A stretch of DNA of 64,000 bases from Terriglobia bacterium (GCA_025363475.1 JANYDS010000027.1:62001-126000), one strand, 5' to 3'; positions 9,101 through 16,720 are shown, counted from the first letter of the stretch. The notes: generated by a model not told the origin, from the sequence alone. A program made the numbers and translations.

Positions 9101-9640
9101 TTTTCAGTGATGGGTACGTCCTATTCAGCGAACGGCAAGGGCATCGTACAAGGCGGCGGTCCCCAATTTGCCAGCGTAGTGCCCGGTGTGTCTCTGTATG
9201 AAAAGCAAAGCGTCCCCGGCACCACCCAGCCAGGCACGCTCCAATGGCTCAACCCGGATGCGTTCGTTTCCGCTGTCGATCCCGAAACCGGCTCCTGCAC
9301 AGGCGGCGACAATCCAAAAACTTGCCAGTTTGGAACCCTTGGCCGCAACACCCTGCGCGGACCTCTGTTTACGTCGGGTGATCTCTACCTCACAAAGTGG
9401 TTTCGCCTGACAGAGCACCTCCGGCTGCGGGTGGATAGTCAGTTCTTCAACGTCTTCAATCACCAGAACTTCGGTCTGCCCGTTGTGGGGCTCGCGGGCA
9501 TTCCAGGTGTGCGCTCAACACAAACCGGCTTCGGCGCCCTGACCTACACCACCGCTCCACCCACCGGGTTGTTGGGAGTGGGCCTCGGTGGCGACAGCTC
9601 TCCCCGGCTGATCGCGTTTCAGGCCCGGCTGCAGTTCTAA
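6170..9640 (+). CDS. Oar-like TonB-dependent receptor with carboxypeptidase-regulatory domain
   Basis: The 1156-aa protein has a signal peptide (about 1-24), an N-terminal CarboxypepD_reg-like beta-sandwich (about 27-110; AIVGAITDPSGAAV start), a plug-like region (about 115-260) with 'NGLSSLSNGYIVDGLETNDP', and a long outer-membrane barrel ending in an aromatic C-terminus (ARLQF). This architecture is the large Acidobacteriota 'Oar/TonB' class. Most such receptors are assigned to glycans or peptides, but here the divergent MntR-like gene and shared operators suggest metal or metallophore uptake, which is inference. A mid-barrel Cys pair (GCPFNSNG...NGNGC, residues about 380-405) may be a surface loop disulfide. 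Confidence 0.88.
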   Translation: MNLSLILPVVLVLFLWSPVSLRAQGETTSAIVGAITDPSGAAVARAMVTVTNREDGARRTLTSDTAGRFSFPQLKPGPYTVKVEAGGFEPQENNAVSAGLGQKQDADFTLKLASARQDLTVTGDSPLINLDNPNTATTINQQTLATMPNAGNDMTYPVQFAAGALMNTAGSGNDFVGGTNGYGNVQFNGLSSLSNGYIVDGLETNDPLTNLNSGLSTNLVLGLNSIAEMTVNTLSFAVDQGRYGASQINYITKSGTNQLHGNLYEIWNGSRFNAANFFTNALPGNRKPRSVVNHFGGSLGGPVRKNKLFFFIDAEFVRIALPVISTITVPTSALRNYVLQQLPRGGTDSVTGSVYPPSPQSLPFYNKLFALYGETSGAPLPVLGCPFNSNGIPVNGKPPNGNGCANRRTIALSSLSTERVYTGRIDYNADQNNVTWVRLQSDDGLQAAYTDPINPVFNALSPQPLYSFAAGYTHIISARLVNYFNPAYSWYESLFGPPDFPKTLAAFPVVLQGSGANAPFTTLGGLNDTWIQGRRAGRLFINDNLAWSRGSHEFRFGTNTRFLRLNDYNFGQAIVPVVEYTTLPQFIYGVASTVSRTFPVADNQPYNVVNADFYAQDTWKISRTLTWTLGLRATHNSNPSNPHGALARLPGSFASIVHNADQPLNQALQTGVTTVFESTPALQWQPRMALAWQAFPKMVVRAGFGMFSDILPASVVDLVGVNPPYYRSFQGGLLGNVGGSAIAPGVPDSAVDATINADRSFLAGFARGELSCASPRANPVSCLPPVAVTAVPDGTLRAPYNMQWVLALEHQLASDLNLRAQYVGTRAVNQPWQTQENGYQTVCEGCFAPYPYGKPADPRFGAVTQLNTGANSRYNALQLTADKRLAHGLQFTANYAWSRCTDSVSNGGFLPFAAGGILQPLPGRLKRQNGPCDYDVRHNFTLQYVYQLPLKVRNRGLGFVLNGWQVSGSIFRRGGLPFSVMGTSYSANGKGIVQGGGPQFASVVPGVSLYEKQSVPGTTQPGTLQWLNPDAFVSAVDPETGSCTGGDNPKTCQFGTLGRNTLRGPLFTSGDLYLTKWFRLTEHLRLRVDSQFFNVFNHQNFGLPVVGLAGIPGVRSTQTGFGALTYTTAPPTGLLGVGLGGDSSPRLIAFQARLQF

Positions 9641-9646
9641 AATCTT

Positions 9647-9690
9647 GAGCATCATCACCACACTCCGCGGCGGGATGATGCTCAGTGTGG
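9647..9690. other. Potential H-type RNA pseudoknot / nested inverted repeats
   Basis: Two perfect complementary pairs interleave. GAGCATCATC (9647-9656) pairs with GATGATGCTC (9674-9683), and CCACACT (9658-9664) pairs with AGTGTGG (9684-9690). The order stem1-stem2-stem1-stem2 is the topology of an H-type pseudoknot. It begins 7 nt after the receptor stop codon and has no T-run, so it is not a typical intrinsic terminator, though it may end or protect the receptor mRNA. Confidence 0.45.
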
Positions 9691-9765
9691 CGGGCTCGAT
9701 CTATGTATGGAACAGCCGCCCAAAAACCCCGACTCCCGAGTGCCTTGAGTGGTAATGTGAGAGGC

Positions 9766-10275
9766 ATGTTTCGAACTGCGGCTACACCTCTGCATGCCGC
9801 ATTTTTCGGCCTCTTGTTTTGCTTCGGCGCAAGCGGCGGCCTGATTCTGAATCTGCCCGCAGGCGTGAACCCGGATTCGTTGACTGTTTCGATGGTTGCA
9901 ACCGGCCTGTCTTATCCGTATTCGATGCAGATATTGGCGGATCAGTCTCTGCTCGTGGGCATCAGTACGCCCCACTCAGGAACAGATTATCTGTCTGCCA
10001 CCGGCGGCCTGATGAGACTTACAAACGCCCAGGGCACCGGGGTCACGGTATACGATGGCCTGCCTTATCCCGTGGAGAGCGTCCGGTCGATAACCAGTAG
10101 TCTGATTGCCGTGGCACAGGCGGGCGCCGGCGCCGAGGAGATCAACGTCAGAATTGCAGCCGGTGCAAAGGTGAAGCCGGGCAAGCTGATGTTTGACAAG
10201 AAACTGAAGATGGCGAAACTGTCGAAGAAGCCTGCCGTTAAGTCCTCGCCCAAGACCGCGACCGCGGTACCCTGA
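9766..10275 (+). CDS. Truncated exported beta-propeller (PQQ sugar dehydrogenase-like) protein
   Basis: I start it at the ATG at 9766 because a signal peptide follows (residues 1-23). The 169-aa product has about 90 residues resembling the first blades of glucose/sorbosone-dehydrogenase-like propellers: 'GLSYPYSMQIL', 'LLVGISTP', a 'G-L-M-R-L' strand, 'VYDGLPYPVESVR'. Intact family members are 350-450 aa. After about residue 120 the similarity ends in a Lys-rich, low-complexity tail (KLMFDKKLKMAKLSKK). It is therefore probably an N-terminal fragment fused to unrelated sequence. It ends 3 bp before the convergent matrixin gene. Confidence 0.5.
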   Translation: MFRTAATPLHAAFFGLLFCFGASGGLILNLPAGVNPDSLTVSMVATGLSYPYSMQILADQSLLVGISTPHSGTDYLSATGGLMRLTNAQGTGVTVYDGLPYPVESVRSITSSLIAVAQAGAGAEEINVRIAAGAKVKPGKLMFDKKLKMAKLSKKPAVKSSPKTATAVP

Positions 10276-10278
10276 CGC

Positions 10279-10883
10279 TTACCAGCCGCCCTTCCCCGGT
10301 CCGGGCACCCTGACACTCGCAGTGGGCAAGCCCGCTCGCAGTCTGTGCCGGTCGGCCAGTGCATCGAGGTCAGCACGGTCGAGCGACACCGTCCGGTCCA
10401 GATCGAAAAAAACATGACCGAAGCCCCGCTCGGATTATGCGCCAATCCCAGCAGGTGCCCGATTTCATGTACAGAAATTACAAACATTTCGTGCTCGGTT
10501 AAGTTCAATCCAGGATTGAACGCGATTGAGCCCTCAAAATAAGACCGGTCCGGGAACTGCGACCGCGCCGCCGTAGTAGCGGGGTCAAACAGCTCGGGCG
10601 CTCCATCCACCAGTTGAATCGAGCAGGCACGGGAGTCCTCGGGGTGCCATTCAAGATCCACCACCCCCGCCCAAAATTCCATGGCCCGAATGAACTGGCG
10701 GGCAAGTGCGGCGTTGGTTGTAGCGATTCTCACGCCCAAGTCAAGGTGACCCCGGTTCAATAAATCGGGATGCCCCTCACACGGCGTGTACTGCCCCGTC
10801 CAGTTTGTCGGAGCTGTCTGCGCCATGCTGAAACTCGTGGTTAGAAGCAGCAGCACGAGAGCCTTGCCCATGAATATCTTCAT
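10279..10883 (-). pseudogene. Matrixin-like zinc metalloprotease with a frameshift
   Basis: From the ATG at 10883 the product has a signal peptide (1-22) and the metzincin zinc motif H139-E-I-G-H143-L-L-G-L-A-H149, with a Met-turn SVM157 just after it. Directly after the Met-turn the frame breaks at a seven-base homopolymer (T7 on the coding strand, 10406-10412). Adding one T restores 'FDLDRTVSLDRADLDALADRH', the usual C-terminal helix of matrixins, and a natural stop at 10279, giving about 201 aa. Left unrepaired, the frame runs on to 10065 through sequence antisense to the neighbouring gene. A sequencing error, a recent pseudogene or slippage-corrected expression are all possible. Confidence 0.75.
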
Positions 10884-11132
10884 CTCGTATGTCAGCCTCC
10901 ACACGATCTTTCAATTCGCACCGGGAAGCCGCTGATCCTGCCTGGGCAATTGAATACGCAATTATGCTGAGTCCGCTTCAGCATTGCCAACAGGTGCAGG
11001 TACCTGACAATTTCGAATCACGAATCCCGAAACTCATGCGAAGGAAATCTGGACTTCAGCGCTGCGCTGCGTAAGCATCTGCCGGCGGACATGATATCCT
11101 TGCCGCTAGTTCAACTTGAAGGAAATAACACG

Positions 11133-11720
11133 ATGAAAAAACTGGCTCTTGGTCTCGCACTTTCATGCCTGCTGGCCTTTACGACGACGGCTGCGCTTAA
11201 ACCCGCCGATCAGGCCCCCGATTTTTCGGCCCGCGCTTCGCTTGCGGGCAAGGAATTCGGTTTTACCCTGCAGGACGCGTTGAAAAAAGGTCCGGTCGTC
11301 GTTTATTTCTACCCGTCCGCCTACACCCAGGGCTGCGATATTGAAGCCCATGCCTTCGCCCAGGATAAAGAGAAATTCGACGCCGCCGGCGCCACCATCA
11401 TCGGTGTCTCGGCCGACAGCATTGCACGCCTGAACCAGTTCTCGGCCGACCCGGATTATTGCGCGGGAAAATTCCCTGTGGCCTCAGACCCGGAACACAA
11501 AATTTCGACCTCCTACAGTCTCAACGCATCCGCTGCAAGAGCTGGCATGAAGGATGTGCGCGGCGTCGAGATCGACCACGATTTCGTCGAGCGCACGACT
11601 TTTGTCATCGGCAAGGACCACAAGGTCGTCGCCACCCTTTCGTCAGTGGACGACAAAATTACGCCCGCGCAGCACGTGCAGAAAGCTCTGGAAATCGTGC
11701 GGAAACTGGCCGCTAAGTAG
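11133..11720 (+). CDS. Exported peroxiredoxin (AhpC/TSA, Bcp-like)
   Basis: The ATG at 11133 follows AAGGA (11119-11123) and gives 195 aa with a signal peptide (1-20). The thioredoxin-fold peroxiredoxin motif is P61-S-A-Y-T65-Q-G-C68 with E71, where C68 is the peroxidatic cysteine. A second cysteine, C110 in 'DPDYC', could be the resolving one. Peroxiredoxins of this kind reduce hydrogen peroxide and organic peroxides with thiol donors; here the site is the periplasm. A c-type cytochrome gene follows after 28 nt on the same strand, so the two are probably co-transcribed. Confidence 0.87.
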   Translation: MKKLALGLALSCLLAFTTTAALKPADQAPDFSARASLAGKEFGFTLQDALKKGPVVVYFYPSAYTQGCDIEAHAFAQDKEKFDAAGATIIGVSADSIARLNQFSADPDYCAGKFPVASDPEHKISTSYSLNASAARAGMKDVRGVEIDHDFVERTTFVIGKDHKVVATLSSVDDKITPAQHVQKALEIVRKLAAK

Positions 11721-11748
11721 TCCGCATCCCTATATACACAGTGCGCAA

Positions 11749-12267
11749 ATGAATCACCTGCGTTATTTTCTTTCGGCGGCTCTGGCGGTCGCGCTGACGT
11801 TCGCATCGGCAGCGCCCGCTCAGGATGAAAAGCCGCCAGATCCGGCCGATATCGCCGAGGGTATGCGGCTCTTTGAACAGAAAGGCAACTGCCAGGCTTG
11901 TCATGGCTGGTCCGGGGACGGTCGCAAGACTGACAATCAGATGCCTGATGGACCGAACCTGCGCGACTCCAAACTCAACCGCGCTGGCCTGATCATGGCG
12001 ATCAAGTGCGGACGCCTCAATTCGCAAATGCCCGCTTTCGACAAGTTCGCCTACAGCGACGGGCGTTGCTACGGCAAGAAGACCGCCGATCTGAAGACCT
12101 ACGCCACCCGCATGCCGGACGCGCCCGCGACATTCCAGCCGCGCGAAATTGAACTGCTGGCCGACTTTCTGATGGCAAAGGTAGTACGCCAGGGACCCAT
12201 GAATCACGCCAAATGTGTCGAGTTCTGGGGACCCGGCGGCGGAGACTGTAACGAGTTCCCCAAGTAG
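11749..12267 (+). CDS. Exported monohaem c-type cytochrome
   Basis: I use the ATG at 11749 (172 aa), which gives a clean signal peptide ending at AP-AQ (about 25). The haem site is C48-Q-A-C51-H52, and 'NSQMPAFDKFAY' offers the distal Met ligand. A second cysteine pair (C in GRCYG and CVEF..GDC at the C-terminus) lacks a CxxCH motif. The class I cytochrome fold suits periplasmic electron transfer. It follows the peroxiredoxin gene, so it could feed electrons to peroxide defence or simply share its operon. Confidence 0.85.
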   Translation: MNHLRYFLSAALAVALTFASAAPAQDEKPPDPADIAEGMRLFEQKGNCQACHGWSGDGRKTDNQMPDGPNLRDSKLNRAGLIMAIKCGRLNSQMPAFDKFAYSDGRCYGKKTADLKTYATRMPDAPATFQPREIELLADFLMAKVVRQGPMNHAKCVEFWGPGGGDCNEFPK

Positions 12268-12289
12268 AGTCTGATCATTATCCTGCGAG

Positions 12290-12405
12290 AAAGCGAAGCC
12301 GTGCCATCACCGCAAGCGGACCCCGGCCGCGCGATTCCCGCAGGGCAGGTATTTGCAACCATTTCGCGCCCCGCATGCCGATCAACTGAAGAAGAAGCGG
12401 CGTGA
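12290..12405 (+). pseudogene. C-terminal fragment of a ParD-like antitoxin
   Basis: In the frame ending with TGA at 12403-12405 the text 'DPGRAIPAGQVFATISR' resembles the C-terminal toxin-binding tail of short ParD/RHH antitoxins (G-x-x-I-P-A-x-x-V-F-A). No N-terminal DNA-binding part or start codon is found upstream. The ParE-like fragment begins right after its stop codon in the same frame, the normal antitoxin-toxin order. Confidence 0.5.
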
Positions 12406-12642
12406 GCCAAAATTGCCTTCAGCCCTGAGGCACTCCGAGACCTGATCGATCTCTATGATTACATCGCCGTGCGCGATGACGCGTAACGCGCAATTGTTTA
12501 CATCTACACGATGGACAGAAGGCTGCGCGTCAACCACCACTTCCGCAGCCTGGTCAATCCGCGGCTTGAGCCGCTTGTGTCCCGGCCCCTTCAATTCAAG
12601 ACGACGGTAACGATTGAAGAGGTATCGAGCACCAAGCCCTAA
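12406..12642 (+). pseudogene. ParE/RelE-like toxin remnant with in-frame stop
   Basis: The translation starts 'AKIAFSPEALRDLIDLYDYI', a near-typical ParE N-terminus. It meets a TAA at 12484-12486 and continues in frame as 'RAIVYIYTMDRRL', the next helix of the fold. The rest to 12642 keeps only 'TTVTIEEV', which may match the last strands. No start codon remains. The 3' part overlaps VapC-like sequence on the other strand, so a deletion probably joined two modules. Confidence 0.6.
12591..12632 (-). pseudogene. VapC (PIN-domain) toxin N-terminal stub
   Basis: Seven bases after the end of the VapB-like frame a GTG opens 'VLDTSSIVTVVLN' and then a TGA. This is the standard first strand of VapC PIN toxins, with the first catalytic Asp (V-L-D-T-S). 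Only 13 codons survive; no further PIN sequence is seen downstream. Confidence 0.55.
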
Positions 12643-12899
12643 TACCCGTCGGGGCCGTAGCCGAGGAGGAGATCTTCTTTTTCCCGTGTGACTGTCGTTC
12701 CCGGGACATCGGCAGGGATGTGTGGCCAGACCTGTTGTTAAAGGAACTGCATCATGGGCAACCGGCGGGAACCAGTGAGCAGACATTCGCGGCGTTCCTC
12801 AAGAGACCGACGTACTGCCTCGGTCTTGGTTTCGTGCGTTTGCATTGCTGCTTCCTCGGCCAGAATATCGACTTCGTCGCTGTTCGGATTTAAACCCAC
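12639..12899 (-). pseudogene. VapB-like antitoxin with nonsense codon
   Basis: From the GTG at 12899 the frame reads a typical VapB: 'GLNPNSDEVDILAEEAA', then 'HETKTEAVRRSLEERRE', then 'MMQFL'. A TAA at 12738-12740 interrupts it. Reading through gives 'QQVWPHIPADVPGTTVTRE' and 'LLLGYGPDGY', the conserved VapB tail, with a stop at 12639. A single G-to-T change (GAA to TAA) would explain the break. The VapC stub follows at once. Confidence 0.65.
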
Positions 12900-13029
12900 A
12901 GAGTAATTTTCCCACGATTTCAGCCATTGCACCATCGCCTTCCGGCCGAGTATTCGAACGGCAGTTAGCACGCCTGTCCAGGTTCGATATGCTTGCCCCA
13001 GAGTAAAAAACAGATCAGCGGCATATGCG

Positions 13030-13297
13030 ATGCACGAAGCGAAATGGTGGTCCGGCACCGAGGGTCGCACGTTCCTGAAGCGGCAATCGTCGGCGCGAAC
13101 TGCGGTCGTACCGGACGGTTCGAAGCTGGTGGCAAAACTGGCCCGAGCCGGCAGCGTACTGATCGCGCTGAGGCTGCCCGCGCCGGATCTTGCCAGGGCA
13201 AGGATGATCGCAGAACGGAAAGGCATCGGGCTACCAGACCCTGTTGAATATGCTCGTACATGAGGCCTTGCAGCGCGCGGAAACCCAACGTGAGTAA
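13030..13297 (+). pseudogene. RHH (CopG/BrnA-like) antitoxin with +1 frameshift
   Basis: The frame from 13030 carries 'VLIALRLPAPDLARARMIA' and 'ERKGIG'. Without the extra C at 13231 it would continue 'YQTLLNMLVHEALQRAETQ' and stop at 13295-13297, exactly the end of ribbon-helix-helix antitoxins of the CopG/BrnA type. With the extra C it stops early at 13261-13263. No partner toxin is recognisable upstream (12900-13029), so the module is decayed. Confidence 0.6.
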
Positions 13298-13373
13298 CGA
13301 GTTTCTGAAGCGCAATAGAAAGTGGCACGTCCAGAACCCGCACGAAGATCGGAACTCTCCCTGATGCAGACCC

Positions 13374-14939
13374 CTATGGCAGAGGAGGTTTTACTCCCGG
13401 TGGCAACTGCATATCGAACGTCTTGAGCAGCGCAGCCGTCGCCGCATAAGAGCCCATCAGGGATACAAGGTTCACCAGACCCTGCCTGCCAAAGGCGTTC
13501 AGCGCCAGGGAAAACGTTTCCTGCGTGACCCGTTGTCCCTCAAAAATCTCGCGGCTTAGCTGAATCACGGCTCGCTGCTCCTCCGTAAGCCCCGCCAAAC
13601 TCCCGTGGACTCTTACTGCCTCGATCACCTCATTGCCCAGCCCTTCTCTTCGCGCCAAAGGCTCGTGGGCGGCCCATTCAAACTGGTTGTCCGCAGCCCG
13701 CGCGGCTGCCAGGATGGCGAGTTCGCGGACCCGCCCGCTCAGCCCGCTCTCAGAACGGAGGAAGAGATTCAAGTCGCGTTGCAATTGTCCGAGCTTCGGA
13801 CTGTATAGTCTGATTCCGTTCGGACCGCGGAGACCTGCAATATTGCGCGGATCTTCACTTGCCACTTCGTCGTAAAACTTCCTGCCTTGAGCATCCAGTT
13901 CATCGCGCTTTGCCAAAGGTAAACGGAATCCCGAATCCGGCACAACCGCCCCAGGGGCCTCCAGCCTTTCCTGCGCGCGCGCACCGGAGAGTACACCAGC
14001 CAAACCGTAGTTCCCCTCATGGCAAGCGTATTCATAAAGAGGACCCTCCGCCCGCTCCAGAGCAACCTCGAAGGTCCAGGCCCGTGTATAAACACCAGGA
14101 TCGCTGATCATGGCCCGATAGATGATGAAATTCTCCCCGCCCCGCGTGAATCGCTCAGTAATGCGCAGCTTATCGTCGGTAAGCCCACCCTCATACTGAA
14201 CCCCAAACCGGCTTCGTTCATTGAAGCGGAAATTCGTAGTTTCCACGACAAGCGTGTCGCCTTCCCAGTGTCCATGCGAATCGCCGGTCCATTGCGCGAC
14301 AGCCCCTGGCAGAGGCGCGCGGCCATCCACCGACATCACGCGTGCCTGGTTGCCCATCTCGGCCAGAATCACAAGGGCATTTCCCGCCTGCACGATCTGA
14401 TAGTTGTTGTTGTAATTGCCGGGAATCATCGGCGGGCCGGATTGGGAGAACATCAGGCAACGGTCTGCCAGTGGCCTGTCCTCGGGTCCATCGGCCGGAT
14501 GCACGCGGAAATACGCATCCCTCGCGTGCAACCTGGCCTGGCCTTCGGCTGTCATGGGCGGGATTCTTCCGTTGGCTGGATCTACGATCAGGGACGTGCG
14601 CCGTCCGCGCGCCAGCTTAATGCCGCGGTCATAAAACAGTTCGTTATACGAACGGCCCACGTCGGCTTCAGCAGGACCATCGCGGCGGTCACGGTTGGCG
14701 TCGTCAAGGCGCTTTTTTTCGTAGGCTGCTGCTTCGGCTTCGGTATAGAACTCTTTACTACCCAGTGCCGCCGGACGTTCGAGCGGTGTCAGGCTGGCCG
14801 AATTCCAGATGCCTTCGAGAAGCGGGTGGCCGTCCGGCCCACGCGGTGGAGTCCAGGCACCGGGGCGGGGCGTTTGCGCGAACGCCACCGCAGCCAGAGT
14901 GAGCGTGAACAGCGGCAGACGAAATCGTTGGCGACTCAT
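13374..14939 (-). CDS. Fusion of a 'GHWEGxTLVV' exported domain with an AhpD/CMD-like domain
   Basis: The 521-aa protein has a signal peptide (1-21). Residues about 25-340 form another copy of the exported family seen at 3641-5304: 'GPDGHPLLEGIWNSASLTP', 'PPMIPGNYNNNYQ', and the hallmark G-H-W-E-G-D-T-L-V-V-E-T-T-N-F. Residues about 345-521 are helical and match the carboxymuconolactone decarboxylase/AhpD fold ('RVRELAILAAAR..' helix, 'EWAAHEPLARREGL'). The usual CxxC of AhpD is absent; E and H in EWAAHE may form the active site as in CMD-type enzymes. The fusion suggests that the exported domain works on, or binds, the lactone or aromatic substrate of the second domain (inference). Confidence 0.78.
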   Translation of the reverse strand: MSRQRFRLPLFTLTLAAVAFAQTPRPGAWTPPRGPDGHPLLEGIWNSASLTPLERPAALGSKEFYTEAEAAAYEKKRLDDANRDRRDGPAEADVGRSYNELFYDRGIKLARGRRTSLIVDPANGRIPPMTAEGQARLHARDAYFRVHPADGPEDRPLADRCLMFSQSGPPMIPGNYNNNYQIVQAGNALVILAEMGNQARVMSVDGRAPLPGAVAQWTGDSHGHWEGDTLVVETTNFRFNERSRFGVQYEGGLTDDKLRITERFTRGGENFIIYRAMISDPGVYTRAWTFEVALERAEGPLYEYACHEGNYGLAGVLSGARAQERLEAPGAVVPDSGFRLPLAKRDELDAQGRKFYDEVASEDPRNIAGLRGPNGIRLYSPKLGQLQRDLNLFLRSESGLSGRVRELAILAAARAADNQFEWAAHEPLARREGLGNEVIEAVRVHGSLAGLTEEQRAVIQLSREIFEGQRVTQETFSLALNAFGRQGLVNLVSLMGSYAATAALLKTFDMQLPPGVKPPLP

Positions 14940-14968
14940 GGGCCTCCTTCTAGCGGGCCGATTCTCGA

Positions 14969-16720
14969 CTAATTCAGCGCAAAGACAAACAGATAACTGG
15001 AATTCTCCAGGTTATCGAACTTCACCGGATGCAGGTGCCGCCCGCTGGTCTGCACCGCCACATATTGTTTGGTCCCCACCGCATACGTCACGGGCGCGCC
15101 CTTAAGCGGTGTACCCAGATTGAACCGCCACAATTCTTCCAGCGTCTCGTCGTTATATGCCACCAGCCAGCCATCCTGGAGCGCAGTGAACACCAGTCCG
15201 CCCGCCGTAGCCGTCGCACCTGACCGAATCTCGATATCCGTCACTGCCTTCGCTTTCACCTTGTGGGTGATCGTGTCGAACGCGGTGATGGAACCGTAGT
15301 AAAGGTCGCTGTTGTAAGTGCGCTTCTGGCTGCCCTTGAGGTCGAGGCCGCCGTCGGGCGAAAGGAACTTGGACTCGGCTCCATTCTGCGAGAAACACCC
15401 TTCAATTCCCACCCCATAGGCAATGTGTTTCACGGGGTTATAGGCCGTGGGCTGGTGCGCGATCCCGCCGTGCCAGGTCGGACAAGTTCGCTTCTGCGGA
15501 TCGCCGCGCAGCGACCGGGCTAACGGATTGTAAATCTGCACATCCAGCTTCGGACTATATTCCACCGGCTTGCCGGTCTCAGGATTCAAACCCTTCGTCC
15601 AGTTGAGATCGTTTACATATTTCTCGGCCTTGATGAAACCGCCGTTAACCCGGTCGAGTGAATAGAAAAAGCCGTTGCGTCCGAAATGGCTGACCACTTT
15701 GCGCGGCCTGCCGTTGATCGTCTCGTCGTACAACATGTGCACGCCCACCTCGTCGTAATCCCAGGAATCATTAGGCGTGTACTGGTAATACCAGGCCAGT
15801 TTGCCGGTATCGATATTCAGCGCCACCACACTGTCGGTATAGAGATTGTCGCCGGGGCGGGACTGCGGGTCGTACGACGGAACGGGATTGCCCGTGCCCC
15901 AGTAGGTGAGCCTGGTGACCGGGTCATAAGAACCGGTCTGCCAGATGCCGCCACCACCTGTTTTCCAGGCGTTGTTCTTGTCCTTCCAGGTTTCACTGCC
16001 GGGATCGCCCGGCTTGGGTACAACGTACCAGCGCCAAACCTCCTTGCCGGTGCGGGCATCCAGCGCCGCGATCCAGCCGCGTGTGCCGGCATCCCCGTTT
16101 CCGTTCGCCACCAGAACTTTATCTTCGATGGTGATGGGTGCCGTGAAAAATCTTTCGCGTGTACCGAATTCGTTGGTCGCGGCCACCATCTTGTCCCAGA
16201 TAATTTCGCCGTTGTCGCGCTTGATGGCGATCACGCGGCCATCGGGGAGATTGGCGAAGACCAGGTCTTCCCAGAGGGCTATGCCGCGCGTTCTGGGTAC
16301 GTTGCCCTGGTGCTTCACGCCGGGGTCAGTCACCCAGACGAACTGGCCGCGGCCGGGGTCGCGGACGTCAATTTTATAGACCGTCCCCCAGCCGTCCGTC
16401 GTGTACATGAAGCCGTTGTCGATGAGCGGATTGACCTCATTTTCAGGTCCGTTCTGCCCCACATCCTGCATGCCGCCGAGCGCCATCGCCCAGACCATAC
16501 GCATATTTTTCACAGTGTCGCGGTTGATTTGCGACAGCTTGGAGTAACGCGTGGCGCCGAAATCGCCGTTCATCATGAGCCAGTTCTGCGGCTCGTTGGT
16601 GGCGTTGATCAGACGGTCTTTATTGACCGTCATGTTGTACTGGGCAAACGCCGTGCCTGCACTCAGCAGCACGCTGACAAGCGCTACAGTTCTCAAGACC
16701 TTGCGGACACCACTTTGCAT
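14969..16720 (-). CDS. PQQ-dependent alcohol dehydrogenase-like quinoprotein (DYD type)
   Basis: The 583-aa protein has a signal peptide (1-26) and eight-blade propeller W-motifs. 'GGGIWQTGSYDP' and 'TYWGTGNPVPSYDPQSRPGD' are hallmarks of the methanol/ethanol dehydrogenase branch. The catalytic Asp is D321 in W-D321-Y-D323; an Asp two residues on is the mark of lanthanide-dependent XoxF/ExaF-type enzymes. The Asn ligand N278 is present. The usual Glu ligand position (GAELG in MxaF) reads NGDAG, so Asp 210 replaces it. The adjacent-cysteine disulfide of classic enzymes is missing. It oxidises an alcohol in the periplasm and passes electrons to a cytochrome; 16770-17273 may encode one. Confidence 0.85.
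   Translation of the reverse strand: MQSGVRKVLRTVALVSVLLSAGTAFAQYNMTVNKDRLINATNEPQNWLMMNGDFGATRYSKLSQINRDTVKNMRMVWAMALGGMQDVGQNGPENEVNPLIDNGFMYTTDGWGTVYKIDVRDPGRGQFVWVTDPGVKHQGNVPRTRGIALWEDLVFANLPDGRVIAIKRDNGEIIWDKMVAATNEFGTRERFFTAPITIEDKVLVANGNGDAGTRGWIAALDARTGKEVWRWYVVPKPGDPGSETWKDKNNAWKTGGGGIWQTGSYDPVTRLTYWGTGNPVPSYDPQSRPGDNLYTDSVVALNIDTGKLAWYYQYTPNDSWDYDEVGVHMLYDETINGRPRKVVSHFGRNGFFYSLDRVNGGFIKAEKYVNDLNWTKGLNPETGKPVEYSPKLDVQIYNPLARSLRGDPQKRTCPTWHGGIAHQPTAYNPVKHIAYGVGIEGCFSQNGAESKFLSPDGGLDLKGSQKRTYNSDLYYGSITAFDTITHKVKAKAVTDIEIRSGATATAGGLVFTALQDGWLVAYNDETLEELWRFNLGTPLKGAPVTYAVGTKQYVAVQTSGRHLHPVKFDNLENSSYLFVFALN

Noticed and set aside
10065-10278. 3' extension of the matrixin open frame
   Set aside because: This part is out of the true frame after the T7 break; the corrected frame stops at 10279 and the DNA is coding on the + strand.
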